From: AP-15 sp963777435
GTDB taxonomy: Bacteria > Pseudomonadota > Alphaproteobacteria > ATCC43930 > CGMCC-115725
Reading direction: 5' to 3'
Length of the DNA: 64,000 nt
Assembly: GCA_963777435.1 (NCBI GenBank)
Contig: CAVZQT010000002.1
Location: 1,054,001-1,118,000 of the forward strand
In this document: positions 41,678-50,500 of the stretch, in pieces
How positions within the stretch are numbered: position 1 is the stretch's first letter
Layout: each line of letters opens with the position of its first letter
Translations under genes and position numbers: made by a program
Notes under the pieces: generated by a model
Seen by the model: only the letters and a program-made list of their open reading frames with translations
What the model was told of the DNA's origin: nothing
Database searches by the model: none

Positions 41678-42286
41678 ATGCCGGAAACCGAACGTATCGA
41701 TCGTCGCCGGGCGGCGCTGATTGCTTACGATGTTTGCCGGCGCGCACTGACGCCGTCGGATCCGGCGCGCAGGGCGGCGATGCGCCCGGTGCTCGATGCC
41801 TGGGTGCAAATGATCGCCGCCGCGCGCGCGGCCGAAATACCGGTGATCTACACGACGCCGGTCAGTCGCGCCGATGGCGCCGACGTCGTCATGCTGCCGA
41901 CCGACCTCTCGGCCGAGACCGGCGTGCCGCCGCTGACCAACGGCGTCGAGGGTACGCCGGAGGCCGGCTTCCCCGAGGAGATCATGCCGCGACCCGAGGA
42001 TTACGTCTTCCTCAAGCGTCGGCCGAGCGCTTTTTACGGGACCGGCGTCGCCGAGCTGCTGCACATGCTGCGGCGTGATACGATCATCATCGGAGGCGGC
42101 GCTACCAATCGCGGCGTCGAGACGAGTGTGCGCGAAGCCTTCAACTTCGACCTCGCGTCCATCGTCGTGCGCGAGTGCTGCTGGAGCGGTGATGCGGCCG
42201 CCCACGCCTACAGCCTCGACAAGGCGATGAAGATGTACGCGCGCATCCGATCCCTCGCCCAGGTCGTGGCAATGCTCAGGGAATGA
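41678..42286 (+). CDS. Isochorismatase-like hydrolase lacking the catalytic cysteine
   Basis: 202 residues of the isochorismatase-like fold. Asp18 (ALIAYDVCRRAL) and Lys113 (YVFLKRRPSAFYGTGV) of the usual Asp-Lys-Cys triad are present. The third position, normally Cys in TNxCVExT, is Gly146 in IIGGGATNRGVETSVREAF. Amidases of this fold need the Cys, while true isochorismatases can do without it, so an amidase role is doubtful and a non-hydrolytic or isochorismatase-type role is possible. GGGAGGAGACTGCG precedes the ATG. It is divergent from the MFS fragment. Confidence 0.82.
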   Translation: MPETERIDRRRAALIAYDVCRRALTPSDPARRAAMRPVLDAWVQMIAAARAAEIPVIYTTPVSRADGADVVMLPTDLSAETGVPPLTNGVEGTPEAGFPEEIMPRPEDYVFLKRRPSAFYGTGVAELLHMLRRDTIIIGGGATNRGVETSVREAFNFDLASIVVRECCWSGDAAAHAYSLDKAMKMYARIRSLAQVVAMLRE

Positions 42287-42435
42287 GCGCCAGCGCTCCA
42301 ACGAAAAGAACTGCACGCGAAAATCGTGAGGTGAACTGGCGGGTCGCGTGGCCGGGCGGACATGCAGTCACGGCGTTCCTCCGCTCTCCCGTACTGTGGT
42401 AATGAGACGACATCCAACAAAAGGGGAAATGTCCG

Positions 42436-43404
42436 ATGATCTGCGATGTACACGCGCACTACACGCCAAGGAATTTCAGCGAGTTCATGGGTGACCGGTT
42501 TGCATCGCCGGTTCATCTGCCGGTCAAGCGCGGAATGGCGCGCCACCCGTTCTCGGATTCGCAACAGGACATCGAGGGCCGGTTCCAGTGGATGGAAGAG
42601 GCGGGGGTCGGAAAGCAGGTCCTGTCGCCCAACCATCCGCCCTACCTGCCCGACGAGACCGAATGCGTGACCGCGGTCAAGATGCTGAATGACGCCTATG
42701 CCGAGTTCGCGCACCGCTTCCCCGATCGCATCAGTTCCTATGTCATGCTGCCATTGCCGCACATCGACGCGGCATTGAAAGAGATGGAGCGCGGCTTTGA
42801 CCAGCTGGGCTGCGTCGGGGTCAACATGAACATCATCTGCCTCGGCCGCTCGATCGCCGAAACCGAGTTCGAGCCGATCTATGCCGAGATGAACCGGCGC
42901 AGTGCCGTGCTGTTCGTCCACCCGGCCGGAACGGGCATCTGCTCGCCGTTTATTGTCGACTACAATTTTCGGGCGTCGGTCGGCACCTCGCTCGAGGACG
43001 CGACCTTTGTGCTGCACATGATCGCCAAGCAGATCCCGCACCGCTATCCCAACATCAAATTCATCGTGCCGCATCTCGGCGGGCCGATCCCGATGCTGCT
43101 AAACCGCCTCGACCAACAAGGCCAAAGCGCGAGCGGCCATCCGAACCTCGCCGAGGCGCCCAGCGTTACGGCCAAAAAATTCTACTACGACACGGTGTGC
43201 TACGGCTCGAAGCCGGCCTTTCTGTGCGCGCTTGAAGCTTTTGACGCCGACCATCTGGTGACCGGAAGCGACTACCCGGTATTGCAGGATTACGAGCCCT
43301 ACAAGGAGACCTTTGCCTATATCGAGCGGCTCGGCCTACCCAAATCCGATACCGACAAAATCCTGCACCACAATGCGCAAAAGTTGTTTGGCTTCAGCCA
43401 CTAG
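42436..43404 (+). CDS. Amidohydrolase of the ACMSD/decarboxylase type
   Basis: 322 residues, TIM-barrel amidohydrolase-2. Metal ligands are seen as HxH in MICDVHAHYTPRNFSEF, His in AVLFVHPAGTG, His in IKFIVPHLGGPIPML and Asp in HLVTGSDYPVLQDYEP. This arrangement is that of 2-amino-3-carboxymuconate-6-semialdehyde decarboxylase and the resorcylate or dihydroxybenzoate decarboxylases, so a non-oxidative decarboxylation of an aromatic acid, or a C-C hydrolysis, is the best guess. AAAGGGGAAATGTCCG precedes the ATG. It is intact and fits the aromatic-catabolism context. Confidence 0.88.
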   Translation: MICDVHAHYTPRNFSEFMGDRFASPVHLPVKRGMARHPFSDSQQDIEGRFQWMEEAGVGKQVLSPNHPPYLPDETECVTAVKMLNDAYAEFAHRFPDRISSYVMLPLPHIDAALKEMERGFDQLGCVGVNMNIICLGRSIAETEFEPIYAEMNRRSAVLFVHPAGTGICSPFIVDYNFRASVGTSLEDATFVLHMIAKQIPHRYPNIKFIVPHLGGPIPMLLNRLDQQGQSASGHPNLAEAPSVTAKKFYYDTVCYGSKPAFLCALEAFDADHLVTGSDYPVLQDYEPYKETFAYIERLGLPKSDTDKILHHNAQKLFGFSH

Positions 43405-43444
43405 TGGCACGAATTAGACGCTGAGGCTGCTATTTAACTGTTCT

Positions 43445-43521
43445 CGTCGCCCCCGCGAAAGCGGGGGTCCAGGGTAGCACGGTTGCCATTGCTCCTGGAT
43501 TCCCGCTTGCGCGGGAATGAC
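43445..43521. repeat. REP-like palindrome pair
   Basis: Two inverted copies of a roughly 30-base palindromic unit. The first is GTCGCCCCCGCGAAAGCGGG-GGTCCAGG; the second, read on the other strand, is GTCATTCCCGCGCAAGCGGG-AATCCAGG. Each folds on itself (CCCGC/GCGGG). Such units are dispersed intergenic repeats in many proteobacteria. The remaining 43405-43661 sequence holds no gene. Confidence 0.75.
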
Positions 43522-43661
43522 ACGAAAGTTTTGGCGGCAGATGCGGGCCCGACGTCGCGGACGCCCCGCCCGACCGTATTTGGGGCGCACCCCTTGAGCG
43601 CGTCGTCCGCCGCCGGCCTTCGGTCAGTGCGTCTTTATCGACGTTATCCGTATCTATGTTA

Positions 43662-44033
43662 TCAGTGTGTGGACTGGCTGCCGGCGACTGTGATCGTAAT
43701 GTGGCCCATTGTCGTATCGGGTTTGGCGCTGTGCCAATGGCGTTCGCCGGCTGTGATGTGAACGACGTCGCCGACATTGATCTCGCGCTGCTCGCGCTCA
43801 TTGGAGACAATGCCGGAGCCCGCGATCACGATCAGCACCTGGTCGCAGTTGTGAGTATGCCACCCAGTCGTGCTGCCCTGGCTGAAATTCACCACACTGC
43901 AGTTGTAGTTGGCAAAATCTCCCGGCTGAATGATCGGCTTACGTGTTCGCGAAACCGGCCCAGTGTAACCCTCGATCGGCTCAGCGCCATCCACTGCAAC
44001 ATTGGAGACTTCTTTGAGCGTGACGACCTTCAT
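43662..44033 (-). CDS. Cupin-domain protein
   Basis: 123 residues, a single cupin-2 barrel. Motif 1 is GWHTHNCDQVLIVIAGSG (two His; the usual Glu position is Asp/Gln). Motif 2 is GDVVHITAGERHWHSAKPD (His). It binds one metal and may be a small dioxygenase, isomerase or sensor. It starts MKVVTLKEVSNVAVDG with GGAGGAGATCGTC upstream. It is followed on the same strand, after a gap, by the broken amidohydrolase; both may once have formed one unit. Confidence 0.82.
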   Translation of the reverse strand: MKVVTLKEVSNVAVDGAEPIEGYTGPVSRTRKPIIQPGDFANYNCSVVNFSQGSTTGWHTHNCDQVLIVIAGSGIVSNEREQREINVGDVVHITAGERHWHSAKPDTTMGHITITVAGSQSTH

Positions 44034-44097
44034 GACGATCTCCTCCTGGTTTTGACAAATTGTATAGTGCGCAGGCGTCCAGCAGACCGCAATGCGA

Positions 44098-44760
44098 TCA
44101 GGCTTGCGCCGACCAATTATAGATCCGCGCCAGTGTCTCGCCCATCAACGGGGCGCGCTCACCGTCGGACAGGCGGTCGGTGACCGCGAAATGCCTCGAC
44201 CCCTTGCTTGTAGGTCAAGATGCCGACCGCCCGGGTCCAGTCGGTGCCCCACATGCAGCGAGCGAAGCCAAAAGCATCGAAGACGCTGCCGAGCGGATCC
44301 CAGATATCGTTGTACGGGAAGGGTTCGTGCGCCAAGGTGCAGGCCCCGCTTATTTTCACCGCAACACTCTCGTGGGCGGCCAATGCCAGCAGTTTTGGCA
44401 AATCGGCAAATGGCGCCGCCGGGGGTGGTGGCTCATGCGGCTGCGGGAGGCCGAGATGGTCGATCACCAGCTGTGTATTGGGATTTCGCGCCGCCAGCTG
44501 CCCGGCCTGCTCGAGCCGCCCGGTACACGCCAGGTTGACCGGTAGGGAATGCCGCGCGGCTGTGGCCAGAACACGATTGATATCGGGGTCGGCGGGGTCG
44601 GTCGAGACATTATCTCTCAAGAAGATGCGAATGCCGACCGTACCCGTTGTGCCGGCCCATTTGGCGATCGTATCGACCATGAATCTTCGATCAGCGCCGG
44701 CCGGTAAGAGAGAAGGAAACGTGAAAATCGCCTCCAAGAGACGGTGCTGGTCGGGTTGCT
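44098..44760 (-). pseudogene. Broken paralogue of the Tat-exported amidohydrolase
   Basis: From about 44700 downward the frame reads MVDTIAKWAGTTGTVGIRIF, QLVIDHLGLPQPHEPPPP, VAVKISGACTLAHEPFPYND, IWDPLGSVFDAFGFARCMWG and TDWTRAVGILTYKQG. This aligns along its length with the protein at 20916. Near 44185 a frameshift leads to VTDRLSDGERAPLMGETLAR and IYNWSAQA. The first about 90 residues (signal, HxH motif) are missing or unrecognisable, so the protein cannot be active. It is probably an old duplicate or a neighbour from the same family that has decayed. Confidence 0.75.
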
Positions 44761-44840
44761 GACCCCGAGCGCGGCGATGATTATGGTCGAGAGGAAAACA
44801 TCCCCATGAAGTTGGCTGGGCTGCGGACAAGAAAACCCGC

Positions 44841-45083
44841 GTGAAAATCGACGGACATTGCCATTGCGGGGCGATCACTTTCGTGGCGGAGATCGATCCC
44901 AATGCGCTCAATATCTGCCACTGCACCGATTGCCAGACACTGTCCGGCTCGGCGTTTCACATCAACATCGCGGCGCCGGCCGAGCATTTCGTGCTCCTTA
45001 CCGGCAGCCCAAAGGATCTGTATACCCGATATTGCGGCGGACAGTCATCGCCGGTGCTCGGCAGGGGAATTTCCCGGCGGTAA
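44841..45083 (+). pseudogene. Truncated GFA/CENP-V-type zinc protein
   Basis: The frame from a GTG at 44841 reads MKIDGHCHCGAITFVAEIDP, NALNICHCTDCQTLSGSAFH and PAEHFVLLTGSPKDLY, containing the CxC and CxxC zinc ligands of the glutathione-dependent formaldehyde-activating (GFA) family. After about residue 70 homology stops; the second Cys pair (CPxCG) and C-terminus are absent. The usual length is 115-140. It is divergent from the broken amidohydrolase, and both are damaged. Confidence 0.75.
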
Positions 45084-45371
45084 ATTATCGACGAAGTCGA
45101 TAAATTTGGCGATCCAGGCGTTGCTAGTTTCATCAGGATGCGAAGCCTTGGCTGCGTTCCAGGCGGCGCTGATCGAGGCGTTGGTAACGCCGCGGCGCCG
45201 CGCCAGACCCAGTGCCCTCTGCAAATCGCTTTCGCCGAGCGCTCGCCTCAATCCGGGCGGGTCCGCCGCGGCTGGATTTGGCCAGCCACTGCATCCAATC
45301 AGTGGCAGTCCGAGTTTGCAGGCGCCGTGCATTTCCTTCACTAGCCAAGCCACCGTATCCGCACTCGTCAT
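45045..45371 (-). CDS. Hypothetical protein
   Basis: 108 residues: MTSADTVAWLVKEMHGACKL, GLRRALGESDLQRALGLARR and SNAWIAKFIDFVDNLPPG. The composition is that of a small helical cytosolic protein and the ATG follows GAGGCGAGCACAA. I do not recognise a family. Its 3' end overlaps the tail of the GFA remnant on the other strand. It may itself be a fragment. Confidence 0.4.
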   Translation of the reverse strand: MTSADTVAWLVKEMHGACKLGLPLIGCSGWPNPAAADPPGLRRALGESDLQRALGLARRRGVTNASISAAWNAAKASHPDETSNAWIAKFIDFVDNLPPGNSPAEHRR

Positions 45372-45890
45372 TTGTGCTCGCCTCCCGCAGTAGGATGGCG
45401 CGAAAGATAATCCGGAAAGGCCGAATGATGCGGAAAATTCGGAGTTAATTTACCACGAATATTTGAAATGTTATTGGGCAAGCGGGGTTCGAGAAAAGAC
45501 ACTTGCGTAGCTGCCGATTTCCGAGCGATGTGAAGAGCGCAGGAAGCACGCTGGCGCGTCGTGTTGCGGCCGCAAGACGAAGAGCGATGATAAGCATAGC
45601 CGCCCAGGGTAGAGCACTGCCGGCAGCCACCCGCGTCGCCGAGTAATCTCGGCCCCGCGCCAATGGAAAACAGCGCCCCCAGAAATAGGGGCGCTGTTTT
45701 TGGATGGTGGGGATGGTTGCGGGGGCTGGATCTGGACTTTGTGACATTTTCAACGCACAGGGGCTAGAGCCAATGACTTCAGCCCATTAGAGATCGAGTT
45801 TCCTGCCACCTCAGCTCCAACGGGACCCGTTCGACGAGGCCCGCCAAAACTTCTATGTCGATGCCCCCGGTTGCGGCTTGAGCCGCCTAT
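45372..45890. other. Intergenic region with one strong palindrome
   Basis: About 520 bases. Apart from the terminator-like palindrome at 45667-45700 I see no feature. The weak frames on both strands have no motif. Confidence 0.4.
45667..45701. terminator. Bidirectional rho-independent terminator
   Basis: A perfect 13-bp palindrome: AAAACAGCGCCCC (45667-45679) and GGGGCGCTGTTTT (45688-45700) with an 8-base loop. An A-run on one side and a T-run on the other let it end transcripts in both directions. Confidence 0.8.
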
Positions 45891-46292
45891 TCACGAAGTG
45901 CCAAGCTCCGATGCGGTCAACAATTCCTTGACAATTGCAAACTGCCGAGCGCGCTCCGCGGCTGCCGCTGGGCTTTCACGGATCAGCTCATCGTCATCGT
46001 CGAACTCATCGTCTTCTTCATCGTCGTCCTCGGCGGCGTACTCAGTCTGCCCGCGCTCAATCCGTGCGAGATGGGTCCGCATTTCCTGAGGCGCAAACAA
46101 GCCGCGAACGTAGGCAACAAATCGCGGCAACTCCCTCGCGAATTCAGGATGGCTTGTCGCAGCGTCAGCGAAATTCCACAGTTTCTCTGCGACCAGGTAA
46201 TCAAATGCCGCTTTCACCCCGTAACGCAGCTTGATCTCGTGGGTGGCGTTGCACTGCTCTACCCAAATCTCGTGAAACTTCCGCGCACTCAC
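45891..46292 (-). CDS. Hypothetical protein with acidic linker
   Basis: 133 residues. The N-terminal two thirds look helical and globular (MSARKFHEIWVEQCNATHEI, KLRYGVKAAFDYLVAEKLWN, FARELPRFVAYVRGLFA). Residues about 88-105 are almost only Asp/Glu, followed by a short helix (AERARQFAIVKELLTA). The acidic stretch could mimic nucleic acid or contact a basic partner. GGAGGACCATCCTGTG precedes the ATG at 46292. It is 95 bases downstream of the DUF2786 gene on the same strand, perhaps co-transcribed. Family unknown. Confidence 0.6.
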   Translation of the reverse strand: MSARKFHEIWVEQCNATHEIKLRYGVKAAFDYLVAEKLWNFADAATSHPEFARELPRFVAYVRGLFAPQEMRTHLARIERGQTEYAAEDDDEEDDEFDDDDELIRESPAAAAERARQFAIVKELLTASELGTS

Positions 46293-46387
46293 AGGATGGT
46301 CCTCCCTTCGAAGATGTTGCCTTCAATCATTCGGGGCCAGCCGCATGGTAGACGACATTACTGCAATCTGACCGTCGCAGCCTCGTG

Positions 46388-48121
46388 CTAATTCCGCTCG
46401 ATCCCAGGCCGGTATTCGAAGCGTTCGCCGGCTTCCTGACCGGCGCTGAAAGCGGCGGGCAGAACCATGCGGCGTACCGCACTCCGACGCCGGAGGCTCA
46501 GGCCCAGACGATCCATCTCCGCGTCGATGATCGATTCCTTGATCGGTACCAGTGCCCGCCCGTTCGTGCTGCCGCCTGCCACGTCCCGCGCCTGCCGCAG
46601 CGTGTCGAGCTTGCGGATGATTCCCCGCGCCAGACCGACCTGAAACGAGTTGGTGGCCGACCGCCGCCGGCTGCTGTGGGTGGAGCGATAGATCTCCGTC
46701 GCCTGAAATGCCGACATCTCGGTCGCAAAGACCAGCGCGATCAAATCGTGCAGATAGACCGCTGCCTGCACATCAGCAGGCAGACCAAAAAAGATGTACC
46801 GCAGCGTCGCGTCCTGCGACGTCTCGCACCAGACCCGGCAATCGAAAAACGCGGCGATGGTCCCCATGCAGTCGTCGATCGGCCCACGCCGCTTGCGGTC
46901 CGTTTCGACTCCGATGCCCTCGCAGCTTTGCCGGCGCAAGTCGAGTTCGCTCAGACTTAGCCCGTAGCGGTCGAGCAGTTCGGCCACTTTCTCCGCCGCT
47001 GCCAGCGCCTCCTGTTCCGTGCACCCTTGCTCAACCGTCTTGGCCCGCAGGGCTTGGATGCGCTGTACCAGGCGGTCGATGTCTGCGGTGTCGCCGGGTC
47101 CCCCGCCGGCTGCGGACCCTACCCGCTTGCGCAAGGCTTCGAACAGGCTCTTTGTCTCTGCTGGAAAATCGCCGCGCTCGATGGCCGCTTTGATCTCCGC
47201 CGCGACGGTATCGAGGTCTTCGCGCACCGAACCGTGCAAGGCGCGGAAAGCCATTGTTTCCACCATGACGGAAGCGATACGTCCATATGCATTTGCAAGC
47301 TTGGGCGCCCTGCCATCGCGAGCGATGCTGACGCTGACCAGCGCATCCAAAAGTGGCCCTTGGCCAGCAAGGGATCGCGCCCGAGCGATTTCCTCGGGGT
47401 TGAGTTCGCGATCCAGCGATGCCCAGGCCGCGGCTAGAGCATCGAGGGGATTGCGATCTGGCTCGAACGGAAGCTTGGTTTGTCTCTCTCCAATCGGGCC
47501 GCGCCAATCAGCCGTCGATGCGCCGTTGCGGATGATGTGCCGGTAGACGGCCTCGGCGCAGCGGACCGGGTTGCCGATCCCCCGCCCGCCGGGGCGCACA
47601 AAACCGCGCGCGACCGACAGCGCGCCGTCATCGAGCAGAACCAGCGTTCCGGTCGCAAGGATGTAACCATCCTCGGTCGTCGTGAAGCGGCCGAATGCCA
47701 AGTTGTTGCCCACGGCATCTGAGGGCGGAGTAGGCAGCAGGGGCAGTGTCTCGCCGGTCGCCAGATCTTCGAACTTCTCGCCGGACAGCCGTGATAGCCG
47801 CAGCCGGCTTCGGCGCAGCAGCGTCACAGCGGCGGCGTCCTCGGGTGGCCGCCCCTTCATCGCACGGGCGAGCCGGTCGAAAGCTGTTGTCCCCTTCAGG
47901 GACGGCACGCTCAGCGCCAGTTCCAGCGCCAGCGACCTTGCCAACACCGATTGCTCGTTGCTGTTCGATAAAGGTACGCCAGCCAGCCATTGACGCGCCA
48001 TGCTCTCAGCCCTGTCTCGGGATACAACTGCGAGGGCCTCGGTCGTCAGCGCCAACAGCCTATCTGGGACCACCGGAGCGTTCGCCCCACCTGCCCGAAC
48101 ACCACCGTTGGCATGGTTCAT
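46388..48121 (-). CDS. Large protein with DUF2786/DUF7168-like C-terminal region
   Basis: 577 residues from the ATG at 48121 (MNHANGGVRAGG), chosen because GAGGTG lies just before it. Residues about 25-330 form a region I cannot assign (ALELALSVPSLKGTTAFDRL, LAFGRFTTTEDGYILATGTL, CAEAVYRHIIRNG). From about 365 the DUF2786-type segment appears: IDRLVQRIQALRAKTVEQGC, TEQEALAAAEKVAELLDRYG and LSLSELDLRR. The following domain (CMGTIAAFFDCRVWCETSQD, LRYIFFGLPADVQAAVYLHD, LIALVFATEMSAFQ) matches phage- and plasmid-borne proteins. It is probably nucleic-acid related and mobile-element derived. It is intact despite its length. Confidence 0.7.
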   Translation of the reverse strand: MNHANGGVRAGGANAPVVPDRLLALTTEALAVVSRDRAESMARQWLAGVPLSNSNEQSVLARSLALELALSVPSLKGTTAFDRLARAMKGRPPEDAAAVTLLRRSRLRLSRLSGEKFEDLATGETLPLLPTPPSDAVGNNLAFGRFTTTEDGYILATGTLVLLDDGALSVARGFVRPGGRGIGNPVRCAEAVYRHIIRNGASTADWRGPIGERQTKLPFEPDRNPLDALAAAWASLDRELNPEEIARARSLAGQGPLLDALVSVSIARDGRAPKLANAYGRIASVMVETMAFRALHGSVREDLDTVAAEIKAAIERGDFPAETKSLFEALRKRVGSAAGGGPGDTADIDRLVQRIQALRAKTVEQGCTEQEALAAAEKVAELLDRYGLSLSELDLRRQSCEGIGVETDRKRRGPIDDCMGTIAAFFDCRVWCETSQDATLRYIFFGLPADVQAAVYLHDLIALVFATEMSAFQATEIYRSTHSSRRRSATNSFQVGLARGIIRKLDTLRQARDVAGGSTNGRALVPIKESIIDAEMDRLGLSLRRRSAVRRMVLPAAFSAGQEAGERFEYRPGIERN

Positions 48122-48557
48122 CGACACCTCGATATTTGGATCGCCCCGCGCCTCGCGCGAGATCACGCCGTCTCAGCGAGGTCGCCCAAGGGGCGGAGCG
48201 TCGCCGCGCGCATTCTATCGGATAATCACTTGACGCCGATGGCCGCCCTGTCAGGCGTTTACTCTTGTCGCAGCCCTGTCGGGCACCTTGACCACAACGT
48301 ACCTTCGCGACCTGCGACGGACGGGACGCGATTCCGGCCGTTCGCAAGGGCGCAATCGAACCGCCGGAGTCGACCCAATTGCGACGTTGGCCGCGTGGGT
48401 TAGGGGCGTCCGCTAATCGAACCGGCGGGGGCTTCTCCGCTTTTATTTCATAGCCTACACCGTCCTCCTGTTTGCGGATCCGCATCACGCCAGCAGTACG
48501 CACCTAATCGGCTGACGGGCACCATCATGAAGGGTTGATTAAGTGCAGGACGAAAAG
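48122..48557. other. Intergenic region, nothing recognised
   Basis: About 430 bases upstream of the DUF2786 gene; no gene, RNA or repeat found. Confidence 0.35.
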
Positions 48558-49637
48558 TCACTGATTGGCGGGTATCGTCACGACCGGCGCCGCCCCCTTC
48601 ACTCCGGTATCGGCAATCGAGAACAGCAACATTATGATGCCGAACGTGTATTTGGATTGGATATCGGTGTTCGCGATCCAGAACCATCTCCTGTCGTATT
48701 GCGTGGCTACATAGGCGTCCTGCGGCGGCGTATCTGTGACCAGCACACGTAGAGGCGGACCGTTCAGCGCTCCTGCTCCCTGAGCATCGACCACGCCGGG
48801 CGCCGCCTTCGCGTGCGCGACGTCGGCCTCGGGCACCTGCACGACGGCCGCGAATTCGAGCATGATCTGCAACATCGAGCGCGTCATCATGTCGATCTCG
48901 TCGTCTTTTCCGGAATACCCGCCATAATTGACTTTGAGTTCCCGTAGGTCGGGCTTTATCCCAAGGATACTCTTTAATTCCCTACCCCTGGCCGAGAGGA
49001 GCGGATCCTTGCTCGGTCCGAAGATGAGCACGGAGCTCTCGGCGCCGTCCTTAGGACGCTCGATGCGAATCTGGATGGCGCCGGCGAGCTGACCCTCGCG
49101 CATCAGCTCGACGAGGCGGGTAAATTTTGGGTCGGCTGGGCGCCGGAGCCGGTTCAACTCATCGTTGATGCCGTTAATCGAGTCCAACATGATCGGCATG
49201 ATGCGCTCCGCCGAATAGCCCGACTGCAGCATGAACAGAACGGAACTTGGCAGGATCGGCGTCATTAGCCTCTTAAGGAAATCGACACCGGTAAGTGGGG
49301 AATAAATCACCGTAGGTCGGTCGGTGTAGGTGCCCGCGGCATTCGCGCTACCAACCGCAGTGAAGGGACCGACGATACCGGCGGTGAAGTTCCCAGCGCT
49401 AAAGCTGCCGCCGATTGCGCTCTGGAGCTGGTAACCGGCAATGACCTGCGCAACATCGAGGAAGATAGGCATATCCGCATAACGGAGCTTGACGATGTTG
49501 AGGAGGGTCTGCTCCTTCCAGGAATTGCCGATGGCGCTCGCATAGTCGATCCGGTCGTGCGGCACTGTTCCCGGCCCAATGCTGGTGCACGCCGCTACCA
49601 AGGATGTCAGAACCGCGGCGGCAAGTCTTCGGGGCAT
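48558..49637 (-). CDS. Outer-membrane-type lipoprotein, unknown function
   Basis: 359 residues. It starts MPRRLAAAVLTSLVAACTSI, a signal peptide with lipobox LVAAC, so the mature protein is a diacylated lipoprotein beginning at Cys17. Mature segments include YASAIGNSWKEQTLLNIVKL, RYADMPIFLDVAQVIAGYQL, SLTGVDFLKRLMTPI-like text (here PLTGVDFLKRLMTPILPSSV) and a late hydrophobic stretch YTFGIIMLLFSIADTG. There is no known domain. The stop of the GH13 gene lies 2 bases upstream, so it was probably cotranscribed with the carbohydrate genes before the insertion. Confidence 0.75.
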   Translation of the reverse strand: MPRRLAAAVLTSLVAACTSIGPGTVPHDRIDYASAIGNSWKEQTLLNIVKLRYADMPIFLDVAQVIAGYQLQSAIGGSFSAGNFTAGIVGPFTAVGSANAAGTYTDRPTVIYSPLTGVDFLKRLMTPILPSSVLFMLQSGYSAERIMPIMLDSINGINDELNRLRRPADPKFTRLVELMREGQLAGAIQIRIERPKDGAESSVLIFGPSKDPLLSARGRELKSILGIKPDLRELKVNYGGYSGKDDEIDMMTRSMLQIMLEFAAVVQVPEADVAHAKAAPGVVDAQGAGALNGPPLRVLVTDTPPQDAYVATQYDRRWFWIANTDIQSKYTFGIIMLLFSIADTGVKGAAPVVTIPANQ

Positions 49638-50500
49638 AGTTATTCTTCGATCACCCGCAACTCGAACAGGTTGTAATGCCAAGGAGCCTGATCGATGTAG
49701 AGACCGCGATCAACGATATCGCTGCCGTCACGATCGTAAACCTCGGTCCCCATTAAATCAGTCAGACGCACCGGCTTGCCTCGAAATTCCGGGAAGGACA
49801 GCGGCAGCCGGCATTGTCCCTGGTTATCGGCATAATTGACGACGACGAGATGTCGGGCGCCGTTGTCGCCCGCCCAGGCAAAGGCAATGAAGTCCTCCGA
49901 GGTCCAATTGCCGGCCCAGGCCGGCTGCGGATGGATCTGCGACCAGGCGCCGTCGCGATACGCACTCGTCTTCAGAACCCGCAATAACCTGGTGTAGAAC
50001 GCGGCGATTTCGGGGTTTGTCGGCTCAATCGGGCCACGGCAGAGATGGGTCGGCACCCGCAATCGTGCGCCGTCGAACTGCCCCTGGTGGAAGAAGCGCA
50101 GCCCAGGGGAAAAGTAGGTGATGATCGCGGCCGCCCGGTGCTGCGGCCAGGAAAATTCGGACGCGGCGCGCGGCTCGTCGTGATTTTCAAGAAAGCGCAC
50201 GAGCTTGTCCTGATAATCGAGCCCGGCGAGCAGGTGGCCGCGGATTGACGCTGCATGCCCTTCCCGCAAGCGGTCGTAGAGCCGCTTGTCGTAGCAATAG
50301 GCGAAGCCCTGTTGCTGCAAGGTCCATTCGAGGTCCCAATAGACTTCGGCCATAAAGACGAAAGCAGGGTATTTCGCGTGCACCGCTGCTATTGCCTTCG
50401 GCCAGAACGGCTCGGGCGTAATTCCCCAGGGTCCGCTGAAAAATCTCGGGCAGCAGCAGCATTGCCATGTCGCAGCGTATGCCGTCGCACTTGCCGGCAA

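Noticed and set aside
45445..45753. Minus-strand frame of about 100 codons
   Set aside because: It spans the perfect terminator palindrome and has no ribosome site or motif.
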